From assembly GCA_963599445.1 (NCBI GenBank), contig CAVBWZ010000012.1, forward strand, positions 1-64,000: DNA of 64,000 bases. The letters run 5' to 3'. The stretch comes from UBA9732 sp963599445. Lineage in GTDB: Bacteria; Spirochaetota; Spirochaetia; Sphaerochaetales; Sphaerochaetaceae. Under the pieces are notes generated by a model that had not been told where the DNA came from, did no database searches, and worked only from the letters and a program-made list of their open reading frames with translations. A program made the translations under genes and the position numbers. How positions within the stretch are numbered: the first letter of the stretch is position 1; each line of letters opens with the position of its first letter. Shown piece by piece: positions 41,406 to 49,951 of this stretch.

Positions 41406-41660
41406 ATGGCTCATCATAAAGGTGGTGGTTCATCCAGAAACGGAAGAGACTCTAATGCACAGCGCCTTGGCGTAAAGCGTTACGGCGGACAGGTCGTGAA
41501 GGGCGGCGAGGTTCTCGTTCGTCAGCACGGCACAAAGATTCACCCGGGCCAGAACGTTGGTTTGGGCTCCGACTACACACTCTTTGCAAAGGTTGGTGGA
41601 AAGGTCCTTTATCACTCAAGGAACAACCGCAACTACGTAAGCATAGTCGTCGAAGAGTAA
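41406..41660 (+). CDS. rpmA: 50S ribosomal protein L27
   Basis: An 84-residue L27 that starts MAHHKGGGSSRNGRDSNAQR. There is no N-terminal extension of the kind cleaved by Prp in Firmicutes, and no prp gene lies between L21 and L27. It follows rplU by 12 bases with GGGAGG before the ATG. Confidence 0.97.
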   Translation: MAHHKGGGSSRNGRDSNAQRLGVKRYGGQVVKGGEVLVRQHGTKIHPGQNVGLGSDYTLFAKVGGKVLYHSRNNRNYVSIVVEE

Positions 41661-41678
41661 GTTCGAGAAAAGATCTCT

Positions 41679-42743
41679 ATGTTTGGTTTTTCAGATGAAA
41701 CCTATATCGACATTGCCTCCGGAAACGGAGGCAATGGCTGTGTTTCCTTCAGGCGTGAGAAGTTCGTAGCCAAAGGCGGCCCTGACGGCGGTGATGGTGG
41801 AAAGGGCGGAGACGTCGTCTTCGTCGTGAAGAACAATCTGAGGACGCTTGCGCATCTCAAGGTCATACGTTCCTTCCGTGCAGAGAACGGCAGGGGCGGC
41901 AGCGGTGCGCGCTGCTATGGTCGCAATGGAAACGACATGGAGATACCAGTCCCTCCTGGGACCGTAATCAAGGACGCCAGCACAGGGGAGGTCATAAAGG
42001 ACCTTACGGGCGTCGACCGCTTCGTATTCCTCAAGGGCGGTCGCGGCGGCCTTGGCAACTATCATTTCAGAACCTCTACGAGACAGGCTCCAAAGTTCGC
42101 CCAGCCAGGCGAGCCAGGTGTTGAAATGAGAGTTGGAGTTGAGCTTTTGGTCATAGCGGACGTAGGTTTCGTAGGATTCCCGAACGCAGGCAAGAGCTCA
42201 CTTATGAACATGCTCACCAACGCACGCAGCAAAGTGGCCTCGTATCCGTTCACCACGAAGATCCCTCAGCTTGGCATGATGCGTCTTGGAGACCAGGATG
42301 TGGTGATCGCCGACATCCCTGGAATCATAGAAGGTGCAAGCCAGGGTGCAGGCATGGGCTTCAAGTTCCTCAAGCACATTGCAAGGACGGGCGGCTTGGC
42401 ATACCTCATCGACATGTCGGATCCTCAGTGCCTTGACCAATATGAGCTTCTCAGAAACGAACTTGGAACGTATTCTACGGACCTCCTTGAGAAACGCGAA
42501 GTCCTCATTGGCACGAAGCTTGACGAGGATGGTGCGCCTGAGAACTTCGAGAAATTCAAGGCAAAGTACGCAGACAAGAAGGTCTTTGGGATGAGCATAT
42601 TCGACGAGGATTCCGTCAAACCAATCATGAAGGCGTTCGTGGACATGCTGGAGGAGCCTTCCGTAGAGAGGGGGTTCACGACAAAGCCCAACGAAGATGC
42701 CTTCTACCCTGAGACGGACGATAGGTTCCTGCCTCAGGACTAG
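41679..42743 (+). CDS. obg: GTPase Obg
   Basis: A 354-residue Obg/CgtA, a ribosome-associated GTPase with roles in 50S assembly and stress signalling. The Gly-rich Obg fold covers about residues 1-158 (GGPDGGDGGKGGDVVF; GRGGLGNYHF). The G domain has GFPNAGKSSL and DIPG, and the G4 motif is TKLD instead of NKxD. The C-terminal domain is short. It follows rpmA by 18 bases. Confidence 0.95.
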   Translation: MFGFSDETYIDIASGNGGNGCVSFRREKFVAKGGPDGGDGGKGGDVVFVVKNNLRTLAHLKVIRSFRAENGRGGSGARCYGRNGNDMEIPVPPGTVIKDASTGEVIKDLTGVDRFVFLKGGRGGLGNYHFRTSTRQAPKFAQPGEPGVEMRVGVELLVIADVGFVGFPNAGKSSLMNMLTNARSKVASYPFTTKIPQLGMMRLGDQDVVIADIPGIIEGASQGAGMGFKFLKHIARTGGLAYLIDMSDPQCLDQYELLRNELGTYSTDLLEKREVLIGTKLDEDGAPENFEKFKAKYADKKVFGMSIFDEDSVKPIMKAFVDMLEEPSVERGFTTKPNEDAFYPETDDRFLPQD

Positions 42744-42771
42744 TGAGCGAATGGGTGAGGGAAGAGACGAA

Positions 42772-43374
42772 ATGAAGATTGCCATGCTGGGAGGAAGCTT
42801 CGATCCCGTTCATTTGGGTCATTTGTTCCTCCTTCACTGTGCTGTCTCCATGTCTGACTATGATACGTTCATGGTCGTGCCCGCCGCTTTGAGCAACTTC
42901 AAACGCACCAACGCCCCAAAGGCCACGGACAAGGACAGGCTTGAGATGTTGCGCCTTGCACTTCTTGACTACAAGGACATCTATCCCAACGACGACGCGG
43001 ACATAAGGCTATCCACAATGGAGCTGGATCGCGGCGGGGTTTCGTACACATACGACACCGTCATGGCTTTGAAGCGTGAAATGGACATCCACACCCGGCT
43101 TGGCCTCATAATGGGCGACGACCAGATTCCTTCTCTAGACCGATGGTATCGATTCGACGACCTCAAGGCCGAAGTCCGTTTTCTGATATGCCGCCGCAAT
43201 CAGGATGGAGCTCTCTGGAACCTCATGCCTGAAGGCGTCGTCTATTCAAGGCTTGAGCCTGCTGAGCTTGCAATGCAGTCTTCAAGCGGTTTCAAAGGGG
43301 ATGTCCACGGTAGAATGGGAGACCTTCCAAAAAGGGTTGCAGAGTATGTCAGAGAACACAACCTATACAGTTGA
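42772..43374 (+). CDS. nadD: Nicotinate-nucleotide adenylyltransferase
   Basis: A 200-residue NadD, which makes deamido-NAD from NaMN and ATP. The nucleotidyl-transferase motif is GGSFDPVHLGHLFLL, and ELDRGGVSYTYDTV is the family segment. The second motif (ISxxxR) is not clearly matched near the end, where SGFKGDVHGRMGDLPKRVAEYV stands. The ATG at 42772 gives the canonical KIAMLGGSFDP start. Overlapped by yqeK. Confidence 0.9.
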   Translation: MKIAMLGGSFDPVHLGHLFLLHCAVSMSDYDTFMVVPAALSNFKRTNAPKATDKDRLEMLRLALLDYKDIYPNDDADIRLSTMELDRGGVSYTYDTVMALKREMDIHTRLGLIMGDDQIPSLDRWYRFDDLKAEVRFLICRRNQDGALWNLMPEGVVYSRLEPAELAMQSSSGFKGDVHGRMGDLPKRVAEYVREHNLYS

Positions 43375-44038
43375 TGCGATTGCGAATATAGAGGACCTTG
43401 ACCGCTTCCTGAAAGGCAAGGTCTCGGAGAAGAGATACATACACAGCCAAGGGGTTGCTGAAACCACGGCTAGGCTCTTGGAGCAGTATCCTTCATGCGA
43501 CTATCCAAAGACCTGGAAGGGCTTCGATGCAGCGCTTTTCTGCGGTCTTTCACATGATATCGCACGGGAGATGGACGATGCCTCAATCCTTGCATATTGC
43601 CATGAAAACTCCATTGGACTTACGCAACAGGAAATCGATGCGCCTGTTCTGGCGCATGGCAAGGTGTCGGCTGACATCGTTTCAAATCTATGTCCCGACT
43701 ATCCATCTTCCTGGAGGAGAGCCATAGAAGTCCATACCACGGGATGTGCTGGGATGGACAGCCTTGCGCTTGCCTTGTTCGTCGCCGATTTCATAGAACC
43801 CTCACGAAGGTTCATGACCGATGAAAGACGCTCCTACTACTTGGCCTCTCCAAACCTTGGATCCTGTGCGTATAGAGTCCTATGTGATATGATAGACCAC
43901 TGGAGGGAAAGCGGATTCCGTAGCATAGCCAATGGTTCACTTGAAATGAAGGCTGACCTTGAAGCTAAAGGATGCGACGAAGGCCGGTTTCCATGGATGG
44001 ACAGAAATGCAGCAGGAGGAGGGTGCAGTTGTTCATAG
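43346..44038 (+). CDS. yqeK: YqeK-like HD-domain hydrolase
   Basis: A 230-residue HD phosphohydrolase. RYIHSQGVAETTARL and GLSHDIAREMD give the metal-binding His and His-Asp, and AHGKVSADIV and VADFIEPSR match YqeK. YqeK cleaves diadenosine tetraphosphate symmetrically into two ADP and regularly follows nadD. It starts inside nadD (29-base overlap). The last ~30 residues, rich in Gly and Cys, overlap the next gene's start. Confidence 0.85.
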   Translation: MSENTTYTVDAIANIEDLDRFLKGKVSEKRYIHSQGVAETTARLLEQYPSCDYPKTWKGFDAALFCGLSHDIAREMDDASILAYCHENSIGLTQQEIDAPVLAHGKVSADIVSNLCPDYPSSWRRAIEVHTTGCAGMDSLALALFVADFIEPSRRFMTDERRSYYLASPNLGSCAYRVLCDMIDHWRESGFRSIANGSLEMKADLEAKGCDEGRFPWMDRNAAGGGCSCS

Positions 44039-44622
44039 AGAAAGGAAGGCTTCCAAAGATTCTCTTTGTTCTCATGGCCGTTGTGTGCCTGGCCGTTCTA
44101 TGTTCGTGCACTTCGTCCAACAGAGACTGCTTCTATGCATACTTCGAGGACACTGCATTCATTTTGGTGTACGACAGGAACCAAGACACCCTCTATGAAG
44201 TGATACTTCCCCTTGAACCCATACTCCTTTGGGGAAAGGATGCAGGATTGGACTCCATCCCCGTTGCCATGAGGAACTTTGTGGGCCTCAAGGAAAGCGG
44301 CTTCCTCGTTGGGACAAGCATCTCTCTTCAGACCCTGCGCGATATGCTGGATGTCATGGGTACCGATATGGAAGGAGAACCTAGCGGAGCCAAGAGGCTT
44401 GCAACGTTTGCGGACAACGTTGCAGTATTGAGCAAAAAACCGTTGTCAGATAATATGAACAGGCTTTGCGGACAGGACATGTCCAAAGTCCTGGACGTAC
44501 TTGAAAACAAAAGTCCAAATGCCGTCTACTATGATGCAGGAGGGCTTTTCGACAACGAAGATCTGAACTTCTCCCAGCGGTACTTCACTCAGTGGCTGGG
44601 CCAGGTTCTTGGAGGATATTGA
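44029..44622 (+). CDS. Lipoprotein of unknown function in the nadD-rsfS cluster
   Basis: A 197-residue protein with an N-terminal hydrophobic segment that ends in a lipobox (LFVLMAVVCLAVLCSC), so it is expected to be lipid-anchored. The remainder has no recognised domain; phrases include DTLYEVILPLEPILLWGKD and FSQRYFTQWLGQVL. A TTG start at 44029 is chosen because GGAGGAGG lies 6 bases before it. It overlaps the yqeK stop and its own stop touches rsfS. In many spirochaetes and Firmicutes this slot holds an LCP/LytR protein, so it may be a shortened or replaced version. Confidence 0.6.
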   Translation: MFIEKGRLPKILFVLMAVVCLAVLCSCTSSNRDCFYAYFEDTAFILVYDRNQDTLYEVILPLEPILLWGKDAGLDSIPVAMRNFVGLKESGFLVGTSISLQTLRDMLDVMGTDMEGEPSGAKRLATFADNVAVLSKKPLSDNMNRLCGQDMSKVLDVLENKSPNAVYYDAGGLFDNEDLNFSQRYFTQWLGQVLGGY

Positions 44623-44963
44623 TGATGAAAGAAGAGATTAGGGAGAAGGCGGCAGCCATAAGCGAATTCCTCGTTGACCACAAGGGCCTTGAAGTCACAA
44701 CAATAGACGTGTCGGAGGAGTGTTCCTGGACCGAGTGCTTCGTGATCTGTACGGTTACGAGCCTTGGACACCTGAGAGGTCTGGCCCGTGAGCTCTGGGG
44801 CCTTTTGGATGAGCTTGGGCTAGAGGTGAACAACCGCCACAAGGCCGTTGGCGACGACGGCTGGGAGCTCATCGACTGCGGAGACATCGTGATTCATCTC
44901 ATGAGCCAGGAGCTCAGGGACTTCTACTCCCTTGAGAAGCTTTGGCAGAAGATTGGAAAATGA
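44622..44963 (+). CDS. rsfS: Ribosomal silencing factor RsfS
   Basis: A 113-residue RsfS/Iojap protein. It binds L14 and blocks subunit joining when nutrients are low. Family segments: DVSEECSWTECFVICT, VNNRHKAVGDDGWELIDCGDIVIHLM (in parts), and the FYSLEKLW end. GGAGG lies 6 bases before the ATG. It ends the rplU-obg-nadD-yqeK cluster. Confidence 0.93.
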   Translation: MMKEEIREKAAAISEFLVDHKGLEVTTIDVSEECSWTECFVICTVTSLGHLRGLARELWGLLDELGLEVNNRHKAVGDDGWELIDCGDIVIHLMSQELRDFYSLEKLWQKIGK

Positions 44964-44985
44964 CCAATGAAATGGGTGCGGAGAT

Positions 44986-46563
44986 TTACCGTGCCTTGAT
45001 CACCATCCCGCTCCTACTTTTCGTAGGGGCGTTTTCGTATACGGCGAACTCTCCGTTGACCATTACATACTCCAGACCTGTGCACATTGCAAACGGATTG
45101 GAAGGGCTTGAATTGTCATGAAGCGTCTTTGGGTCGAACACCACAAGGTCTGCCTTCATGCCTTCTTGGATTGTGCCTCTGTCTTCGATTCCAATTCTTT
45201 TCGCTACCTTGGATGTCATCTTGGCTATGGCTTCAGGCAAAGTCGCAACCTGGTCTTTCAGACACATGGTCTCCAGTAGATGTATGGCGGCGTTGGCGCT
45301 TCTTGGATGGCTAAGCTCTCCAGTGTAAAGGGCATCCGTTCCAAAGAGCATTAGAGGGTCCTTGAATATCCTTCTAAGGTTCTCCGTGCTTTGGGTTGTA
45401 TCGGTCATGAGCGCAAGCTCGCTTTCCTTTGACAGTAGGAAGAAGAGGGTGTCGAACGGGTCTTTGTCTAGTTTTTCCGCTGCTTCCCTCAGTGTCAGGC
45501 CATCGTATTCGGGGGAACTCTCAAGGCTTGCTATGGTTATGTCGTCCCAGGTGCACAGCTCCACTATGCTGTCCCATCCATGCGGGTGCATTATCTCATC
45601 TATTGTACGAGCCCTTAGCGAGGGATTGTTCTCCATCTCCGCCAAGGTCTTTGAAAGCTCGTCCTTCCCAAGCCTTAGAAGGAACGGAGGTAGCAGGCTG
45701 AATAGGCTTGTGCTTCCGTATTCGTATGGATATTGGTCGAACTGTACGTCAAAGCCTTCGTCCCTGAAGCGGTGTATCTTTCCAAGCACTTCGCCCACTT
45801 TGCTTTGGTTGTCCCTTCCAATGGCCTTGAGATGGGAGATTTCAAGCTTTACACCTGTCTTCCTTACGTATCCAAGCACTTCGTCTATGGAGGGGAGAAT
45901 TTCGTCCCCCTCGCATCTGTGGTGCACTGCGAAGATTCCATCGTGTTTTTTTACAGTCCTAAGCAGTTCTATGATTTCATGTTCGTCTGCAAAGAGGCAT
46001 GGTGCGTAGTACAGTCCTGTCGATAGCCCAAAGCAACCTTGCTGCAGTGAGATTTCAAGCAACCGACACATTATGGACACTTCTTCCTGTGTCGCAACCC
46101 TGTTTGGATTTCCTTCCATAGCCATCATGCGAAGCATGCTGTGGCTTTGGAGGAACCCCATGTTGATGCCGGGTGCAAGCTTTTGGGAGAACGACTTGAA
46201 GTCCGTCCAATCCCACGGCTTTGCGTAGTGTCCAAGTATGTCTGCAAAGACAGCCGGGTCTTCAAGTCTTCTTGGATAGATTCCAATGCCGCAGTTGCTG
46301 GAAAGGTCGAATGTTATGCCCTGCTGTGCCTTGTGCACCATTGAAGGATTGCGTATTGCTTCAAGCTCGCTGTGTGCATGTATGTCCATGAAGCCGGGGC
46401 ATAGGATTTTGCCATCTATGTCCTTTATATCCACAGGGGTGAAGGATGGTGCCTTCAGGTCTTTGCCAACGGCTGCAACAAGAGAGCCGTCCACAAGGAC
46501 ATCGGCTTTGAATGGGGTGCCGCCTTTTCCGTCGATGACGAGGGCGTGTCTGAAGAGTGTCAT
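44986..46563 (-). CDS. N-acyl-D-amino-acid deacylase family amidohydrolase
   Basis: A 525-residue amidohydrolase-superfamily enzyme. MDIHAHSELE near residue 60 provides the first metal ligands, and the SSNCGIGIYP loop has the family's conserved Cys. Later His residues (AVHHRCEG, EISHLKAIG) and the C-terminal GTIQEGMKADLVVFDP strap are present. Such enzymes remove the acyl group from N-acyl-D-amino acids, or process D-containing dipeptides. The start is one base after the stop of the upstream HTH/Fic-like gene, so the two are translationally coupled. Confidence 0.88.
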   Translation of the reverse strand: MTLFRHALVIDGKGGTPFKADVLVDGSLVAAVGKDLKAPSFTPVDIKDIDGKILCPGFMDIHAHSELEAIRNPSMVHKAQQGITFDLSSNCGIGIYPRRLEDPAVFADILGHYAKPWDWTDFKSFSQKLAPGINMGFLQSHSMLRMMAMEGNPNRVATQEEVSIMCRLLEISLQQGCFGLSTGLYYAPCLFADEHEIIELLRTVKKHDGIFAVHHRCEGDEILPSIDEVLGYVRKTGVKLEISHLKAIGRDNQSKVGEVLGKIHRFRDEGFDVQFDQYPYEYGSTSLFSLLPPFLLRLGKDELSKTLAEMENNPSLRARTIDEIMHPHGWDSIVELCTWDDITIASLESSPEYDGLTLREAAEKLDKDPFDTLFFLLSKESELALMTDTTQSTENLRRIFKDPLMLFGTDALYTGELSHPRSANAAIHLLETMCLKDQVATLPEAIAKMTSKVAKRIGIEDRGTIQEGMKADLVVFDPKTLHDNSSPSNPFAMCTGLEYVMVNGEFAVYENAPTKSRSGMVIKAR

Positions 46564-46564
46564 G

Positions 46565-47383
46565 CTAGGCCCGTGCGACCGCGTCCAGTATCATGGCCAC
46601 GAGGGTTTGGCTGTTGCCTCGTATCTTCGTGGAGGCGAGGGCTGCCTTGAGCTCAGGGATCTTAGTCTCCCCAAAGAGAGCTGGTGGAAGCTTTGCCTTG
46701 TACATTTCGTTTGCAAGCAGGATGAAGGCAATGAGGGTGCTCCCTTCCTCGAACGGTGCTATCCTGAGGACTTCGGAGAAGAGGAACGCCGCCCTTGCCA
46801 CGGGGTGCAGTACGGACCATGGACCTGCGTACTGCTCGAGCATTGCCTCCGTCTCCTGCGACTGTGGGCCTCCCAGCTTGTAGTAGCCTGCGCTCTTTTC
46901 GTTGATTGAGCTCATGAGACGCCTATGGATGTCAAGGAGCTTCTTCTCGTTGAGGTCGAACGGTATGGAGGAGAGTATGGAACCGGCGTTGAGAGCCATG
47001 ACCTGTTGCTTGAGGGTGAGGGAGGTCTGGTTTTGCAGGTTCAGAACGCCTTCGAGAGCCTGTGAGGTGGTTTCGTCTCCGTCGTATGTCATGGCTTCAA
47101 GTATCAGCTGGGCCTTTTGTCTGTTGTCCAATGGTGTGACCGTTAGGCTTGAGCGTATGGAATCCGCCTTGCTGTAGTCCTGGATGCCTGTCCTAAGGCT
47201 CCTGTTCTTCATATATCTGAGAGTTCTTCCATCGGCCGGCTTCTGGGTTCCCACCGGAATGCTCCACACCCAGTCTCCGCAGCGTGCGGCTCCTTCTATC
47301 TTGCCTTCTGCGCACAGAGACCTCACGCGCCTTTCGCTTATGCCCCATTTCTGTGCAGCTTCCTTCGTGCTTATGTACTCCAT
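46565..47383 (-). CDS. HTH protein with degenerate Fic domain
   Basis: A 272-residue protein. Residues 1-45 form an excisionase-type helix-turn-helix (STKEAAQKWGISERRVRSLC, with a DWVWSIP end). The C-terminal half follows Fic proteins: LLDIHRRLM, then a GYYKLGG segment, and LHPVARAAFLFSEVLRIAPF. The Fic active site HPFxxGNGR is replaced by APFEEGSTL (residues 209-217), without the catalytic His, the Asn and the Arg. AMPylation activity is therefore unlikely. The protein may be a regulator of the coupled D-aminoacylase gene. GGAGGG precedes the ATG. Confidence 0.7.
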   Translation of the reverse strand: MEYISTKEAAQKWGISERRVRSLCAEGKIEGAARCGDWVWSIPVGTQKPADGRTLRYMKNRSLRTGIQDYSKADSIRSSLTVTPLDNRQKAQLILEAMTYDGDETTSQALEGVLNLQNQTSLTLKQQVMALNAGSILSSIPFDLNEKKLLDIHRRLMSSINEKSAGYYKLGGPQSQETEAMLEQYAGPWSVLHPVARAAFLFSEVLRIAPFEEGSTLIAFILLANEMYKAKLPPALFGETKIPELKAALASTKIRGNSQTLVAMILDAVARA

Positions 47384-47504
47384 GGAATTCCCTCCAAAGT
47401 GGTCGTTTCAACGCCCACTGGTTTAGGATATTCCGAACTCGGATGGAATTTCAAGTGTAGTTTTACGTTGTTTTTACCTGATAGGGGATATGCTTCTCAA
47501 GTCT

Positions 47505-47564
47505 GTGCAACAAATTGCAACAGTTTTTGCGCTTCTGACCTCCTTTATGTAAAAAAAATTTTAC
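47505..47564 (+). promoter_or_regulatory. Two inverted repeats before the sugar-importer operon
   Basis: TGCAA-CAAA-TTGCA lies near 47505-47518, and GTAAAA-AAAA-TTTTAC at 47549-47564. Both are upstream of the strong ribosome site of the binding-protein gene. They are candidate operators (LacI- or other-type); the regulator is not in the window. Confidence 0.4.
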
Positions 47565-47634
47565 TTTTTCCTTTCAAATGGATGAATTGCGTGAGATAAT
47601 TACTAGTAGCATTTTTTTCTAGGAGGAGAAAAAC

Positions 47635-48927
47635 ATGAAAAAAGCTCTTATCGCTATGCTTCTTGTCCTCGCAATTGCATTCCCAATGTTCGCACAGGGT
47701 GCAGTCGAAGAGGATAATTCACCAATCGAATTGAATTTCTGGACACATGAGGATGCCGCAAGAGCAGAACTCGAAGACAAGTGGATCAAGGAATTCCAGG
47801 AAATCCATCCAAACGTAACTGTTACTGTCACGAGACAGAGCGCTGAAAAGCTCCGTGAGCTTGTCCAGACGGCTTTCGCTTCCGGCGAGGGTCCATCTTT
47901 CTTCAACCTTCCTATCGAGAACGAGTATCAGTACATCGAAGCCGGCCGTGTAGCTCCATGTGACTACAAGACCCTTGGTTTCAAGGATGCAGCAGATCTT
48001 CTCGACCACTATCAGGATGGCATGATCGATGCAGTCGTCTACGACGGCGATGTCTACGGCCTTCCTCTTGAGCTGACCAACTGGTCAATCTTCATCAACA
48101 AGAACGTCTTCCGTGCAGCCGGCCTCGATGCTGAGACTGACTATCCAAAGACTTGGGAGGACATGGTAGAAGTCTCCAGCAAGATCGTCCTTCGCGATGG
48201 CGACATCATCACAAGACGTGGTTTCGACTTCAGATACTCCTATGAGCTTACATACTTCGTTCCAATGGTAGAGCAGCTTGGTGGCGAGCTCAACGAGAAG
48301 GAAGGATGCGTCAACAAGGACGCTTGGGTGAAGGCTCTTACTTTCATGCAGAACTGGGGACCTCAGGGCAACAACCTTGGAAACCCAACCCTCACGGCTG
48401 CCAGAAAACTCTTCAACAAGAACAACGGTGACATGGCAATGGCCAACACAGGTCTCTATCAGGAGTCCAGAATCCTCACCGACAACCCAGACTTCTACAA
48501 CAGCGGCGAGTGGATGGTCGTTCCATATCCAGTGTTCGAGGATGCTGTCAAGGACGTTGCAGGCTGCTACTATGGACACTTCTACATGGTCAACGCAGAC
48601 AAGTCAGAGCGCGAGCAGAAGATGGCTTGGGAACTCATCAAGTACTTCCTCCTCACAGAGGGACATGCTGAAGAGTACCTCACCAAAGTCGGTCTCATCC
48701 AGCCTCTCAAGACTCTCATGAACGGCGAGACTTACCAGAGCATGCCTTACTCGGATGTCTTCAGCGGCGACTTCGCAAGATCCCACATCGTATACTACGG
48801 AAAGGGTGCTGCAGAGATCCAGTCCGCAATCAACAGTGCAGTCAAGTCCGTCATGCTCCAGGGCACGGATCCAGCAGCTGCATACGATGCTCTCCAGAAG
48901 AACGTTCTCGAGATCCTCGCAGACTGA
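47635..48927 (+). CDS. ABC transporter substrate-binding protein (CUT1 / extracellular family 1)
   Basis: A 430-residue periplasmic binding protein. A signal peptide (ALIAMLLVLAIAFPMFA, cleavage near AQG) leads to ELNFWTHEDAA, then GPSFFNLPIENEYQYIEAG and YGLPLELTNWSIFINKNVF, as in MalE/UgpB-like family 1 proteins. There is no lipobox, so it is either free in the periplasm or cleaved by signal peptidase I. TAGGAGGAG is a very strong ribosome site. A stem-loop after the stop probably keeps the permeases at lower levels. Sugar substrate not predictable. Confidence 0.92.
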   Translation: MKKALIAMLLVLAIAFPMFAQGAVEEDNSPIELNFWTHEDAARAELEDKWIKEFQEIHPNVTVTVTRQSAEKLRELVQTAFASGEGPSFFNLPIENEYQYIEAGRVAPCDYKTLGFKDAADLLDHYQDGMIDAVVYDGDVYGLPLELTNWSIFINKNVFRAAGLDAETDYPKTWEDMVEVSSKIVLRDGDIITRRGFDFRYSYELTYFVPMVEQLGGELNEKEGCVNKDAWVKALTFMQNWGPQGNNLGNPTLTAARKLFNKNNGDMAMANTGLYQESRILTDNPDFYNSGEWMVVPYPVFEDAVKDVAGCYYGHFYMVNADKSEREQKMAWELIKYFLLTEGHAEEYLTKVGLIQPLKTLMNGETYQSMPYSDVFSGDFARSHIVYYGKGAAEIQSAINSAVKSVMLQGTDPAAAYDALQKNVLEILAD

Positions 48928-48953
48928 TTGCCCTTCAATTAGGTGTTTTTCAT

Positions 48954-48991
48954 GCAGTGGACCACTTTGCTGGTCCACTGCTTTTAGATTT
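48954..48991 (+). terminator. Intercistronic stem-loop after the binding-protein gene
   Basis: GCAGTGGACCA pairs perfectly with TGGTCCACTGC across CTTTGC, followed by TTTTAGATTTT. Such elements partly terminate transcription or stabilise the 3' end, so that the binding protein exceeds the permeases. Confidence 0.85.
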
Positions 48992-49009
48992 TAGAAAGGT
49001 CATATTTTT

Positions 49010-49939
49010 ATGAAAAAGAAACTAACTCCATACAGCATAGAGAAGAAACAGGCGCGCTGGGGATTCCTTTTCACCGTTCCATGCCTTGCCTTCTTTGTTG
49101 TGTTCAGCTTCTACCCAATCATAAGCGCGTTCATAACCAGCCTTACGAACCGCGATGCAATAAGAAGGACCTATGACTTCATAGGCTTCCAGAACTACAA
49201 ATATCTGTTCACGCAGAGCAACGGAGGCTTCTCCCTTCTCAATTCATTGAAGGCTACAGCAATATTCACAGTTGGTACGTTCGTTCCAATGGTCGTAGTC
49301 TCCCTTGTACTTGCCGTGCTTATCATGCAACTTCGCAAGCCGGGTCATTCCAAGATGTTCGAGCTTGCTTACTATACCCCTGCAGTCCTTTCGTCGGTCG
49401 TAGCGGCCACGATATGGATGATCCTGTTCCAGCCTACAGGTCTTTTCAACCAGATCTCCAACTTCGTGATGCATACATCAGGCAAGGACTATCAGTGGCT
49501 CACCAACAACTCAATGCTCAGGGCTTCCACCATCATAGTGTATTTCTGGAAGTACATTGGATACTTCACGATTCTGTTCATAACAGGCCTTGCATCCATT
49601 CCTCCAACGATCTACGAGGCTGCCATCGTCGACGGCTCCTCACGTTGGCACACGTTCTGGAAGATCACGCTTCCTCTTCTCAAGCCAACCGTAGTGCTTG
49701 TATCCATCATGGCAATGCTCCAGTGCCTGAAGACGTTCAGCACCCAGTACATGTTCGTGCAGGGTGGAACGGCAAGGGAACCTATAGATGTCATAACCAT
49801 GAACATCTACTACACAGGCGTCGTGAACAGGCGTCTTGGACGTTCGAGTGCAATGTCCATAATCCTGTTCCTCATCATGCTTTGCTTCACCTATCTGCAG
49901 TTCTCGACGCAGAAGGGCGGCGACGACGTAGAGTATTGA
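49010..49939 (+). CDS. CUT1 sugar ABC transporter permease (MalF-like)
   Basis: A 309-residue inner-membrane permease with six predicted membrane helices and the EAA loop EAAIVDGSSRWHTFWKITLPLLKP (in parts) that contacts the ATPase. AAAGGT lies before the ATG. The second permease follows 12 bases on. The local operon has no ATPase gene; an MsmK/UgpC-type shared ATPase elsewhere is the usual solution. Confidence 0.92.
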   Translation: MKKKLTPYSIEKKQARWGFLFTVPCLAFFVVFSFYPIISAFITSLTNRDAIRRTYDFIGFQNYKYLFTQSNGGFSLLNSLKATAIFTVGTFVPMVVVSLVLAVLIMQLRKPGHSKMFELAYYTPAVLSSVVAATIWMILFQPTGLFNQISNFVMHTSGKDYQWLTNNSMLRASTIIVYFWKYIGYFTILFITGLASIPPTIYEAAIVDGSSRWHTFWKITLPLLKPTVVLVSIMAMLQCLKTFSTQYMFVQGGTAREPIDVITMNIYYTGVVNRRLGRSSAMSIILFLIMLCFTYLQFSTQKGGDDVEY

Positions 49940-49951
49940 TGGAGGTGTAGC

